Shown one piece after another: positions 36,150 to 49,907 of a DNA stretch of 64,000 nucleotides (within the stretch, counting starts at the first letter, position 1; every line of letters begins with the position of its first letter). The stretch is taken from assembly GCA_963978895.1 (NCBI GenBank), contig OZ022241.1, positions 18,386,773-18,450,772 on the forward strand, written 5' to 3'. Source of the stretch: Erpobdella octoculata. Its lineage: Eukaryota > Annelida > Clitellata > Hirudinida > Erpobdellidae. The notes below the pieces were generated by a model. The model made no database searches. It was not told the DNA's origin and saw only the letters and a program-made list of their open reading frames with translations. A program made the position numbers and the translations under genes.

Positions 36150-37880
36150 TCAAACACAGAAAAATTAAAGGAATTAAAAGAAAAATACAAAAAGAAAAGA
36201 AATGAAGTGAAAAAAACAATTAAAATGGCCATATTGGAGTATGAACAGAAACTGGCAAACAATATAAAAATGGAATGCAAAAGTTTTTACAAATATGTGA
36301 GAAGTAGACAGAAGAAAAAAGACAAAGTAGGTCCATTAAAAGATGACAAAGGGCAGGTAATAACGAACGACGAAGAAACAGCAGACATTCTAAATAACTA
36401 CTTTGGATCTGTTTTTACTAAAGAAGATATCCAAAATATCCCTAAGGCTAAAGATTTGTTTCAAAGTGATACAGACGAATTAATAACTGAAGTTGTTTTT
36501 ACAAAAATGCAAGTTGTTGAAATGCTAAGAAAATTGAAAACTGATAAAAGCCCTGGGATGGATGAGCTGCACCCAAAGTTCTTGCTTGAGGTCAGAAATG
36601 AGATCGGAGATGTGCTGGCAGAATTGATGAATAGGTCAATGCAAACTGGGGAGGTCCCGCAGGACTGGAGGGATGCTGTTGTGGTGCCACTGTTCAAAAA
36701 AGGCAACAGAAGCGAAGCATGCAATTACAGACCAGTTAGTCTTACCAGTATTGCTTGCAAAATTATGGAAAAAATGATTAAAAATGAAATTGTGATTCAT
36801 CTGGAGAAATATAAATTAATTAAAGATAGTCAGCATGGATTTGTGAAGAAAAGATCGTGTTTGTCAAATTTGTTGGATTTTTTTGAAGAGGTTTATGGAG
36901 GTATGGATGCATGTCAGTCGGTGGATGTGATTTATTTAGATTTTGCCAAGGCCTTCGACACGGTTCCTCATCAAAGGTTGTCTTCAAAGTTGAAAGCAGT
37001 TGGTATAGGTGGTAATCTGTTAAGGTGGATAGATTGTTGGTTGCTGGATAGAAGACAAAAAGTGGGAGTGAGAGGAAGTTTCTCGAAATGGATGAAAATA
37101 ACCAGTGGAGTGCCTCAAGGTTCTGTGCTTGGACCACTTCTTTTTGTTGTCTATATAAATGACCTTGATGAAGGAATAGCAGCTAAAATATCAAAATTTG
37201 CCGACGACACTAAATTATGCAAAACAGTGTGCAATAGTGACGATGTCGAAGTGCTGAGAAACGATCTTGTGCAGTTATTCAAATGGTCGCAGGAATGGCA
37301 GATGCGGTTCAATGTTGACAAGTGTCATGTTGGGTAGAAGAAATCCAAGATATAAATACGAGTTAGAAGGGATACAGCTAAAAGAAACGAAAGAAGAAAA
37401 AGATCTTGGCGTATTAGTAAATGAAGATGCTAAACAGTCTAGACAATGTGCAGAGGCTGCAAAGAAGGGAACAGAATTTTGGGCATGATCAAAAGAACCA
37501 TAGTCAGCAGAGATAAAGATACAGTTTTAAGATTGTATAAATCTCTAGTTAGGCCACACTTGGAATACTGTGTGCAGGCATGGAGCCCTTGTCTTAAAAA
37601 AGATATCTACATAATTGAAAAAGTGCAAAGACGAGCTACAAAGATGATTGCTGAGTTAAAAGGATTGAATTATGAACAACGTTTGAGTAGATGTAATCTG
37701 ACCACACTTGAAAAGAGGAGGACTAGAGGAGACTTAATTAATTAAGACTTACAAATTATTGAACGGATTGGTTGACCTAAATCCGGTAAGATTTTTTGAG
37801 AGATCGAGATACAAAAGTACCAGAGGGCACAAGTTTAAGCTATATAAGAAAAGGGAGAGTTCAATGTATAGTAAGTCAAC
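36150..37880 (+). pseudogene. CR1-group LINE, reverse transcriptase
   Basis: Has all RT blocks: DKSPGMDELHP, YRPVSLTSIACKIMEK, SQHGFVKKRSCLSNL, VIYLDFAKAFDTVPH (motif A), [14 protein letters not shown] (motif B) and KFADDTKL (catalytic F-A-D-D). A frame shift near 37325 leads into the thumb region (KEEKDLGVLVNE, LVRPHLEYCVQAW, RATKMI). A second shift near 37740 leads to TYKLLNGLVDLNP...RGHKFKLYKKR. The blocks closely match the CR1 clade. The element is nearly full length but has at least three frame breaks plus the foldback insertion. Receptor intron 4. Confidence 0.92.
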
Positions 37881-37884
37881 AATT

Positions 37885-39770
37885 TTTTCCCGACACCAAA
37901 AGCTAGTCCAAAACTTGTAGGACTTCTCTGACATCACCCCCCTCCAATTGCACACAAAAGCTGTAATGACAGGCTTTAAGTTGAGAGCCTGACCTGGGTT
38001 GTTTTTTTTCATCCATGCGTGGACGTCCCTGATATCGTACTTTCTAATTTTCCTGTCATGTTCCTCATTCAGGTTTGCAAGATCAGAAACAACAGAAACG
38101 TCGCATACAAAATATTGGTCATCCTTCCATGCACAAAGGTCCGGAATTCTCAAGCCCATTTCGGTTTTAATTCGCGGTTCTACTTTTGTGATGAATCCCT
38201 TTGATTGGAATTTTTCTTCCAGTTTGCGAACGATGATGTCGTGACGTTCTCGCCTAGGTCCATCACTCTTGGGACAGATTTGAATCATGTGTCCTAATGA
38301 TTCAGGTATTCTGCGTCCAGCGTCGCATGACGTATCGGCCAATGGTCGTCCCCGCGACGCCCTAAGCTTGTTGTAGAGAACGGCTGCACGAACTTTAATG
38401 CACTTGATGAATACATCTGATGGCACTCTGTTCACTCCGTCTACGATCCAGTCACTCAATCCTATTCCTGATGAAAAAGACTTCAAACCATAACCATCTA
38501 CAGATTTATAAAGATTCTCAGTTGTTTTTAGTTGTAGTGATTTTTGAGCACCTTCGATTCCACTCCCAAGTCTTCCGAATTTCCTAATTTCTGATAACAC
38601 AGATAGATTTTCCTGCAGAACATTCATCAAAAACACATCGTTGCCATATTTAGCCTGAGTTAATAAGCTATTGAGTCTTTTTCGTCTCAGAATAGGGGCC
38701 CATTGCCTCAGCTGCAAAATTCCCAGCCCTCCGCTTCTAAGAGGAGCGTGGAAGAATGGCACAGGCGTATCCTTTGGCAACCTAAGCCAGCGCCTCACGG
38801 CAGTTCTAATTTGTAAGTCGGCGGCAGTTAGTGAAGACATCGTTATAAAATCGAATGTCAAATGGTGGACCAAACTTGGCAAGACATGCGTTCTGAGAAT
38901 ATACATTTTTTGAAATGGTTTCAGTGGTGCTCTTGATATTGCGTGTAAAGAACTTTGAATAAAACTGGCAATTGAAGTAACTATCTTTTTTGGTCCAACT
39001 TCAGTACCAAGATACTTGTACGTTTCTTCAATATTCAAAGTTCTTATATTGGAATTTTGCACTTTTAGATATGAGTGGGGGTTTACAATCCATAGTTTTT
39101 TCTTGCTTGTGACTTCAGTTCTTAACGACGCGCATTTGCTGGGATTCATGTGCAAGCCAACATTTGCTAGAGCACTTTCAACTTGTTCCACCAGCATTTG
39201 CATTCCTACGTCAGTTGACGACATGAGAACTAAATCGTCAGCAAAAGCGATGTAATTACATTTGACAGAATCCTCGTTTCCAGAAACTCCGATTGACTGA
39301 TCAACTTCATTCATTATCATATCAATCACTGCATTGAACAAGAGCGGTGACATGGGATCACCCTGTTTCACACCTCTGTTTACTGGGATTTTATGACTAT
39401 TTTCTTTTCCCAGTTTCATGTGAACATAGCAACCGTTATACAAATCAGTCAAATATTTGAGAAGCAACGGAGGTGTTCCGAGACGAGTCGCCGCTCTAAT
39501 AATTGATCCTTGTGAAACTGTGTCGAAAGCTTTACTGACATCAACAAACGTCAAATTCAATTTCCGTAACTGCTCTCGTTTTTTACGAATCAACGATTTA
39601 ACCAACCAAATATTGTTTGCAAGACCATCTCCTGAACGGAATGCTTTCTGTCGTGGTGACAAGGGCCACTACTGCTCCATGCGCCTGCAGAGGACGCGAT
39701 GAAATAGTCGACTGATGATCGAGCTGACTGTAATTGGTCTGAACTCGGATGGATTTTCTGTTCCTTTCTT
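37885..39770 (-). pseudogene. R2/NeSL-like LINE with restriction-like endonuclease
   Basis: Reads from 39770 leftward: NPSEFRPITVSSIISRLFHR, an in-frame stop near 39672, QKAFRSGDG, LTFVDVSKAFDTVS (motif A), GVKQGDPMSPLLFNAVID (motif B) and AFADDLVLMSS (motif C). Then come a thumb, a Cys/His segment (C...ESLGHMIQIC...RRERH) and RIPDLCAWKDDQYFVCDVSVV. The P-D...D pattern of this last segment is a restriction-like endonuclease as in R2/NeSL elements. The zinc-knuckle segment reads C-D-A-G, lacking the expected second Cys. The N-terminal zinc-finger region is truncated at the (CTA)n tract. A stop-free run of about 630 codons suggests fairly recent activity. Confidence 0.88.
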
Positions 39771-39975
<205 letters not shown>

Positions 39976-40911
39976 TTTATTTAACGTGCTCTCTAAAAAG
40001 AAAAATTTCTCAGAGCACGAGGCGGCAGTGCCAAAATAAACGAACGAACAGAATCACACATCAGAAACAAAAAGGGGTCAATATCCGTTCGTCATACGAA
40101 GAAAAAAATGAGTTTTAAGTCGTTTCCTAAAAACATAAACGCTATCGACACACGCCGGATCGGTAAGTTCAATCGGTAGATTGTTCCAGGTAGTTGGACA
40201 AGAAACTGCAAAAGCCCTCGGTCCAAACGTCCTGGTTCCGCAGGAAGGAACAAGAAGCTGACCGGAAGAAGCCGAGCGAAGGTGAGATCGGCCAGGAAAC
40301 TGAGTCACCGGAATTCACAGACCGGAGAGGTATGACGGCGCAGAACCATGGAGGCATCGGTACGCAGTGAGAGATAGCTTGAAGTCGATACGCGCCTGCA
40401 TGTTCAGCCAGTGTAGTCGGTCGTGAATCGCTTTAGTGACATGACCGTATCGAGGCAATCGGAGAATCAGCCTAGCCGTGGCACGCATGACACCATCAAG
40501 CCGCCTCATTAACAGATCCGGTATTCCACTGAGTAGACAATTACAATAATCAAGTCTAGACAAGATCAAAGCGTGGGCAAGTGCATGCGAAGAATCGACC
40601 GTGAGGGATTTGCGAACTGACCTTATCTGTCGTAGATGGTAGTAACTGGTGTTGACCAATTTTGCAACGTGTTCGCTGAAAGTCAGTTGAGAATCTATGA
40701 TGACCCCAAGATTGCAAACCCTATCGACGAGACGAATGATGTTTCCAGCTATATTGATCTCGTCAAAGGTGCAGTGCAACCGACGTCTAGAGGATCCCAG
40801 TAGAATGACCTCTGTCTTGGAGGCATTTAACTTTAGTCGATTGCATTTCATCCATTCCATTATCTCCGAAACGCAGCCGTCCAATCTGTCCGCGAGCACA
40901 CCGATACTCTC
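39976..40911 (-). pseudogene. L2/CR1-like LINE, RT thumb, C-terminus and 3' UTR
   Basis: From 40915 leftward: TESIGVLADRLDGC, MKCNRLKLNASKTEVILLG, then LGVIIDSQLTFSEHV, SRLDYCNCLLSGIP and LHWLNMQARIDFKL. After one frame shift near 40310 it reads PSCGTRTFGPRAFAV and TTWNNLPIEL...FRKRLKTHFF, ending at about 40078. The 3' UTR (39976-40077) runs into the microsatellite tail. The element resumes right of foldback B. Confidence 0.88.
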
Positions 40912-41892
40912 GGTAACCGGATAAAACAGAACATGATGAAACAGAACATGATAAAACAGAACATGATAAAACAGAACATGATAAAACAGAACAGTGAAGA
41001 AACAGAACAGTGAAGAAACAGAACATTGAACAAACAGAACAGTGATAAAACAGAACATCGCGTTTATTTTTTTCAATTTTTCGCAATAATAACTACAAAT
41101 CAGTTTTATATAACTTTCATCTACTTCTTTGTATGTTTCCGTTGTCAGCTATTGATCCAGAGGAAATGTAGGAATCATCCAACAACAGATTAATTTGTGT
41201 TTGTGTTTGCTTTATATTCTTGTTGCGGTGCCTTGACGGTTTTTTGCTGATAACTTTTTTGTTTGATTGAATATTAAGAAACTATTTTGACAAAAGAGCC
41301 AACTTTTTAAGCTGGGCCTATTCTAGTTCATTTCTTATTAATTGATCAATATAATTTTCCCGGTGAATATTCACTCATGCAAATGTTGCGAACACATTAA
41401 AAACACATTAATGCCAGATACCAGTGTCACAGTTGAGAGACTTCTTACCTAATTATAGTTCAAACATGGACTTCTAGATATATATTCTTGGTACAAAGTT
41501 GGTTATAAAAGAGTTTGCTTATATAAAATATGTATTTATATCTACAATTTCTGTGCAAACAGGGTGAGCAAGTTATATCCAGCAGTGAAGAGCTTCAAAC
41601 ATCGAAAAATAATATTATTAACTACATTACCAAATAAAACTTTAATTTTATGATAATAGTTTAAAATATCTCCGGGCGTTTTAACTAGAAGCAATTTGAT
41701 CTCGGACATTTTGTATATCACGAAAAAGTTGAAAAAATATACGCAATGTTCTGTTTTATCACTGTTCTGTTTAATCAATGTTCTGTTTCTTCACTGTTCT
41801 GTTTTCTCACTGTTCTGTTTTATCATGTTCTGTTTTATCATGTTCTGTTTTGTCATGTTCTGTTTTATCATGTTCTGTTTCATCATGGAACC
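40912..41892. mobile_element. Foldback element B with tandem-repeat arms
   Basis: 981 bases inserted in the LINE RT, flanked by the 9-bp duplication GATACTCTC (40903-40911 and 41893-41901). The left arm (40920-41065) is tandem ~15-base units such as ACATGATAAAACAGA and ACAGTGAAGAAACAG. The right arm (41743-41888) carries the same variants in inverted order, nearly identical over about 140 bases. The ends are GGTAACCGG and, reversed, GGTTCCATG. The centre has no coding sequence. Confidence 0.9.
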
Positions 41893-43393
<1,501 letters not shown>

Positions 43394-43650
43394 GTTGTGA
43401 TTACATATTAGGGTCGTAGTAACTGCGACATAACTCAAATTATGTGACATTTGTATTTTCATATTTTTATTTCTGGAATTATTATCTTATTTCTGTTATA
43501 AAATAAAAGCAAATAACTGAATTATTTGTAGAAAAAAGTAAAGTCTTTATTATTATTACTTTCATCCAATAAATTATAAAACCATTCTAGAAAACCCAAA
43601 TACGGTTGTCAATATTATAACATTAGTGTTAGAAACAGGATATGAATGGC

Positions 43651-43773
43651 ATGGTTTTAAAAGTACTGGAAGAACTCTCAGTTGCTGAGTTGAGGCGGGA
43701 ACTATGAAAACGGGGGCTGAACAGTAAAGAAAGACAGCCCGAGCTTGTGGGCCACCTCCAAACGGCTTTGTAA
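43651..43773 (+). pseudogene. SAP-domain fragment
   Basis: Reads MVLKVLEELSVAELRREL, a stop, then KRGLNSKERQPELVGHLQTAL and a stop. This matches the two-helix SAP DNA-binding motif (L...SV.ELR.EL...GL...K.ELV..L). Only ~40 residues remain; probably a piece of a transposable element or retrocopy. Receptor intron 4. Confidence 0.55.
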
Positions 43774-44122
43774 GACAATGGTTTTGACCAAGAGGAATAC
43801 GAATTTAATACAAATAAATAATTAAAATTTTTTTGAAAGATTTGATAGCGGAAATGAGATAAAACAAAGCAGCACAAAAGAATACAAGAAAACAAAACAT
43901 CACAAGTGTAATATTATTTCTTCGTGGTCAGGTCTACCTTTTAAGACTAAGTAGCAGCGGCCGGTACGGCGAATCTGCCAGTGAACAGCCAACAAATGGA
44001 TAAATAAAATATTTAAAAATACTTTCTTAAATACCACGTTTTTTTGAACTAAAAAGAAGAAAACAAATTTTCTCTGGGCTGTGTGAGAAATGTCTTCATG
44101 AAGTCATTCATTAATTGTGGAC

Positions 44123-44296
44123 ATTCGTATAACGAACAAGCCATATATTTTTAAAACTTAAAACGTGGGGCGGCTGTTAATCAAACTAACCATCTGCTAT
44201 TTTTTAAACAAGGTAAAACGTATTTTTTGAATATCAATATAAAAAGCGCCCCACGTTTAAGTTTTAAAAAATTATGGCTTGTTCGTTATACAAATG
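44123..44296. mobile_element. Small palindromic MITE
   Basis: About 174 bases with arms CATTCGTATAACGAACAAG and the inverse CTTGTTCGTTATACAAATG, continuing inward through AAAACTTAAAACGTGGGGCG and its inverse. No obvious target duplication. No coding sequence. Confidence 0.75.
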
Positions 44297-44554
44297 ATCA
44301 ATTTAATAAGAAAAAAATACTAGTAGGAGTGTAGCTTAATCAATTGGCTCTTAGTCGAAACAGTTTTTTTAATAGTCAATCAAACACTAAATTTATTTTC
44401 AAAAAGCACTAAATAAGGCAAATAATTAGACAAATGTTTTCTAAACACGATTAAATATTTGTCAACATAAATTGAATTACAATAATATTTATTTGTGCAA
44501 ATCCTATCACATAACAAACTGAATTAAAATATTATTTATTTTTGCAAATCACAG

Positions 44555-45342
44555 AAATCCGCATTGGAAGACAGTCAAATTTGGTCAAACACCAAACTAA
44601 CATGGTTCTTCAACAATTGAAAATAAACAGTGAAGTTGCTGCAGTGGATTTAAAAGTTCCTCAAAAACTGGCATCTGTCCTCAATTCTGACATTGCTAAA
44701 ATGACTAAGTACCAAAAGTTTTCTTTTAAAAATGTACATTTCAGAACTGTTAAAGATTTTGTAAAACGTGTGGAAAATGTAGCTAAAACTGAAGTAAATT
44801 TGGACTTGAATTCCAGTTTTGTATCCGATAATGATGATGATACACTTTTTACATCGATAAATCCACTAGAACAAAAGAAAAAAGTTTGTTTTCCAGTTAA
44901 ACAAAAATTAGCTACACGAAAATATACTTCTCTACTACCATCTACAACTTTTGTGAAAAATATTTCCAAAATGTATTCCGATCTTTACATAAAAAAGCCT
45001 AACAATGAGGCCTGCGTTTCTAATGACTTTTCACAAAAAGGTTATAAAATTACAGAGACTCATGATAGCTCTTCAAATTTGATTCACCCAACCAAAACCA
45101 TTATTTCAAATCATCAAACTGAGTGTTCTTATCTTAATCAACCAACAAAATTCCACCGCGGTTGGGATGAATATTCTACTCAGACTACCACGATGGCAAA
45201 CACATCTGAATGTTACAACAATAAACTACTCTATGAGGTTGTTAGTTATAACAATTCTCCTGCTGTTATTGCATCTAAACATAATGATGTTATCACTTTC
45301 GTATTGGAAACTTTTAGATTGTTGGAACCTGTCGTTGATCGT
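44555..45342 (+). CDS. Two-DBD nuclear receptor, exon 5 (hinge and LBD helix 1)
   Basis: Residues 163-425. The acceptor is ATCACAG and the donor GTGAGT. It opens IRIGRQSNLVKHQ, the conserved segment directly after a receptor DBD (I..GRQSN). About 245 residues of Ser/Thr/Lys/Asn-rich hinge without domains follow. It ends VLETFRLLEPVVDR, matching LBD helix 1 (LL..LEP). The 788-base exon is open throughout and phases fit on both sides (phase 1 in, phase 0 out). Intron 4 before it is 15.3 kb, the largest of the gene. Confidence 0.92.
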
Positions 45343-45505
45343 GTGAGTTTGATTTCCTATTTATTGTAGTGAATAATTATTTAAGAAAATATTGTTAGAA
45401 AAATAATGTATAGTATTATACTTCTACTTTATACTTTATATAGATGATGTTATATATTTTGTGAAGATTATACTTACGATATCAATTAATCGTGTATAAA
45501 TCTTA

Positions 45506-46253
45506 AGGTGCGAACACACTGACCAGTTTTTTGAGCCAGATCGTGTTTGCCAGAACTGGTGCATAGATTATGATAATTTATTTTGTTGCTAGAGACACAC
45601 TTTGCCGGTTGTTTTTGTAAACAAACGAGTTGCACGTTAGAAACTCTCTGCACACGGCCACCTAGCATGTTGTATGCAACAAAACCGCTCTGCTATGGTT
45701 TAGATAGCGCTTTAAATGGTTTACAAAAAATGGTGTAACTCGAAAGGTTCTGTCTATCTTTCAATTTTTTACATCAAAAGGCTTGTAAAAAGTAATAAAA
45801 CAATGTGTTGTGGTGTATATAACTCGTTTAATTAGATTTTCAAGGAAAATGAACTGTCTGAACTTGTTTAAATAGACTTTCTTGGATCAGAAAACATCGT
45901 ACGAGTATTTTAATGTAATCATTTTTTGTGGCTTCAATATTTTGTCAGAAAGAGGTCAAATAGTCTGATAATTCAAGCACTTTTACACTTTATCATCGGT
46001 CCACTCCATCGTAGCTTCTATTTATTTTATTTATTGAAATAAGAGTAAACAAACCAATCATCCAATCAGAGCGTGAGTTTTATCAACCAGTTCTGGAGAG
46101 AAATAGAACATGCATCGACCAGCAAAAACTGGCACCAGAATCTGGACGTGCATAAATTAACATAATTTCTGGACGCGGTTTTTGTGACAGACACTCCAGA
46201 ATCTGGTGCTGAACGACTGGTACCATCGAAAACTGGTCAGTGTGTACTGGGCT
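45506..46253. mobile_element. Harbinger-like MITE with TTA duplication
   Basis: The left end is AGGTGCGAACACACTGACCA and the right end, reversed, is AGCCCAGTACACACTGACCA. Both share ACACACTGACCAGTTTT and are flanked by TTA (45503-45505 and 46254-46256). A 3-bp TTA/TAA duplication is the PIF/Harbinger signature. No transposase. Receptor intron 5. Confidence 0.75.
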
Positions 46254-46964
46254 TTATACGACATTTTCATATATGTGCAAATGTCTACTATAACGTATTT
46301 AAATATTCAACTATAACACGACGTGGCTTATTTGGAAAAACTAAAAACTTCAATAAGTTTCTACAGCCTGTTAAGTTTCAGCGAGTACAACTATCTGGAA
46401 AGCGTGTGCAAATATCGCTTATGAAGTTATATTACGAGTGGTCAGATTTACAAATATTGGAACGAGCCCTAATAAAAAATTAAAAAAAACTACAACACCT
46501 TTATATTTTCTTTTTGTTTTTAGAACACAGCTAAAACAATTCTAAATATAAAAAAATTTTATTGAAGAACATTTCAGATAGTTTAAAAAAAGATTTTCAC
46601 GAGGAGAAAATCTAGATGCCAAGTTTCAGTTTTATTAGATGACAAAAAATTTATCAATTTTCATTTCCAAAAAACAAAGAAAACTAGTAAGATCGGCGGT
46701 GAAGTTAATATGAGGAATTTGAAAAAAATTATCTAATTTAAAAATATCTAAGCCTGGAAGTTTTCTCCGTTCCCTTCCGAATGCTCCCGAATGATCGTTT
46801 TTTTTATCGGTTTTGAAAGTTTGTGATTAAAATTAATGCCGAATCTGAATAAAACCGAAAGTTCGAAAAGATTTTTCGAAAATATCGGATTTTTTTCAGA
46901 ATTCCAAGAAACAAATTAAATTAATGGCAGACATTTTTAAGTGAAAATTAACAAAATTTCCGTC

Positions 46965-47390
46965 ATACAATCAAATTAAAACTTAGAATGTTTTTCATCA
47001 GCTTGAATATTTCAATGAGATCTTCTCTACTTCTTCTTATTTCCAACGTTCTTAAGCCGCACTTGGACAACCTATCCGCGTACTTTGTCATCTATGTAAA
47101 TGATAAACAATAGTGGTCCTAACACTGATCCTTGTGGAACTCCACTTGTTACATCTATCCAACTTGAAACCGCTTCTTTTATTCTTACTCGTTGTCTTCT
47201 TTCTTTCAACCAGTTGGTGATCCATTTAAGTAATTTCACCTGTATTCCCTATGCCAACTTTTGCTGTCAATCTTTATGTTTCGACTTAATTTTTCTTCAT
47301 ATTTTCTAATCGCCCTTCGGTTTGTCGCTTTTGCTAAATTCCTTATTTAACATATTTATTCTTTGCCAGTTCCAGTTTTTCTTCTGTATA
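46965..47390 (-). pseudogene. CR1-group LINE remnant, internally deleted
   Basis: From right to left: NRRAIRKYEEKLSRNIKIDSK (pre-RT), then [19 protein letters not shown] and [20 protein letters not shown] (motif B), then directly [20 protein letters not shown] (C-terminal region). The blocks between these are missing, and frames shift. It lies in receptor intron 5. Confidence 0.8.
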
Positions 47391-47815
47391 GCCTTAGTAT
47401 AATTAAAATACAAATAAATAAATTAGGCTTTTAACCATTGTGTTTTTTTAAATTTAAAAACTGAAATTTTTTCAATTACTTATTGGCCTATAATGGTACC
47501 TTTGTGACCAAAAACCTCTATGATCAAAATGCACAAATCTTTAAAATGTGTTTTAATATCAAGCACAAAAATATGCGTCTTCAGATCTTTTTTGAAAAAA
47601 CTATAAAAGAAGTTTAAGTTGCAAAAGATAAAAACAAGTATAAGATAACAAAAATTATTATTTAAAATAAATACTGAAATAAATTTAAAAAAAGGTTTGA
47701 TGTACGTTTTTCTACGTAGTCCTCGTAACTATTTATTTTAGCATTTATTTATTTGATTTGTAAATTTTGAAACCTTTTAAAATAACAATTTACTTTTAAA
47801 TTAAAAACATTTAAG

Positions 47816-47933
47816 GGGGATCTTCCTTTTATGAGAAATTCAATGTCATCAGAACTTGTCTGGAATATATTTATTGGAAAGATTGTGCTCGTGTCAAGAT
47901 GTGTTTATGCTTTTGCAACAAAATTAAGAAATA
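47816..47933 (+). CDS. Two-DBD nuclear receptor, exon 6 (LBD helix 3 region)
   Basis: Predicted residues 426-464 plus one base of 465. The donor is a strong GTAAGT; the acceptor TTTAAG is weaker. It reads GDLPFMRNSMSSELVW then KIVLVSRCVYAFATKLRN, compatible with the amphipathic helix 3 that ends in a W/F-A-K-type motif. Phase 0 in and phase 1 out are exactly what the neighbouring exons require. Support is by phase, splice sites and position rather than strong similarity. Confidence 0.65.
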
Positions 47934-48892
47934 GTAAGTTCTACATTATACATTGAAATTTCAGAAAATAGTTGATTTTTAATTATGTCTACATTATATA
48001 TTTCGAAAACGTTTTCTTAGGCTACTTACTACCACCAAACATAAAATAATGTGATATTTACCAAAATTATAAGTGTTCAATGTATACAGTTACAATGTAT
48101 ACAACTAAACAGGTAGTATATGCAATCGATGACAAGGGCTCATATTCGTACGCGGCTTATAGAAAAACCTTTTTACACAAAAGGCGACATCCAAGGCTTA
48201 TACACGAGTGCGGCCGTTACAGAAAAGCAGCCTATATGCGCTAAAATACGGTACTTATTTCGAGCGTAGAAACTTTATGAAGTGAAAACCTGTTTAGAAA
48301 TAGATACGTTAGCTAGAGCAGATGTCATTAATTAAAATTATTTTGAAGAAATTCAATAAATGGAAATCAAAATATAATTTAAATTAAGTAATCAATTCAT
48401 ACGACGTTTTGGCTATCTAACACTAAATCTTTCTCCCGAACTGGAGTGTGTTTGTAGTGTGCCTACATTTATTAGTGGCTTCGTGGGTTGGTTCAGATTC
48501 AGATAAATACCACGCGCGACATTTAGGCTTGTAAAACGCTGAGGTTTCTCACTCCTCACCATTACAGCTTGCTTTAAGAATGCCGGAGACGAAAGATTTG
48601 CGATTACTGTTGCAAAGTTTCAGACGCCTACCGCGGTCCTAACGTAAAACTGCTTTTTACAACGTTTATATTAGGTCACTTTGTTGTCTGTATGTTTGTT
48701 TGAGATTTTGTCTGTCCACGAATATAGAATTAAATTAAAATGCTGTGAAACTTGAAAGTTTTAAGTTCAAGTTTTAATTTTAAAAGTAATGAGTAATAAC
48801 AGATCATATGAAAAGATTTAAACAAGTTGCAACTAAGTCTACAAAAAAGTAAAAATACAAAGTAACATTCAAATTATTTGCTAACTAGCCTA

Positions 48893-49035
48893 GCTGATTA
48901 AGAGCGGCACATTTATTTTTAACATTGTTTGCTCAGTTTTTTTTGGCAAGAGATGGCAACGGGTGTCACTCAACACATTTCCTGCACAGCTGAAAAGGTG
49001 TTCACTGTCAACACTTGCTGGTGGCGGTGCCAGAA
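48893..49035 (-). pseudogene. hAT transposase C-terminal fragment
   Basis: Reads APPPASVDSEHLFSCAGNVL, then RCHLLPKKTEQTMLKINVPL. This is the hAT dimerisation motif (PASS..ERLFS..G.......R..L.P...E). Only the last ~45 residues remain. A CCGATATCCCTAG motif just to the right (about 49097-49109) resembles a hAT end. Confidence 0.7.
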
Positions 49036-49907
49036 ACTTTTAAGCTGACATATATTGAAATTAATTTTTTTATATTTTACCGGATATCAAACTGCCGATA
49101 TCCCTAGTGCATACTCCACAAAAATCTCTTTTTTTTTTTTTTTTATATAATAGTTTATAGTCCTTTACACCAGGTGTTTTAAGACTGAAATGGCTGTATG
49201 TAGGAAGCACCTAAGTACTTCCTGTCGTGGATCATAATTTGATCTTTTTAACTTTTCCCTCCTCCTTTCTCCAGGCTTGGGACTGGCTTGCAAATGCAAG
49301 GCGGAGTTCACAAAGATCTCTATTTCTTGCCAGCTTATATATGTTACTAGGTATCGAATCCAATACAATGGTGTTTTTTTAATAATACAGCCGATTGATC
49401 ATATATTACCACCTAGCGAAAAAAAGTTATAATATTTTAATAACAACGGGCTAAGATTTGCAACCTAGCAAAAAAAACTAAAAAAGCTCAAATGCTTACA
49501 AAATTTCACCCATCAAAAACAAAAAAGTAGAAAATTTTTACATCATAAAAATACATTTAAAAAAAAAACAACGTTTTTCTTGCGCCTTTAAAAGTATTAG
49601 ATAATGTTTCTATAATTCATTTACAACGAAAAACGTTGCGGGCGCATATAGGCCATAACATCAAAACTTTTTAGATAGAAAAAATAATGCGTCCGCAACG
49701 TTTTTCGTTGTATATGAATTATAGGAATATTATTCTATACTTTTTAGAGCGCAAGAATATGTTGTTTTAAAAAAATGCAGTGGCGTAGCTATAACCCGGG
49801 CCGCCTGTGCTGTGCCCGGGGGCCCGGAGCTGGGTGGGTTAATTAATTAGTTATATGTTATGTTAAATGCTGATTGAGCATATAGCGTCTAATAGCAACG
49901 TGGTCGT

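Noticed and set aside
37749..37884. Treating the last ~45 codons of the R2-like frame as its own C-terminus
   Set aside because: The same bases read as the CR1-group LINE C-terminus on the plus strand, so the frame simply runs through the junction of two elements.
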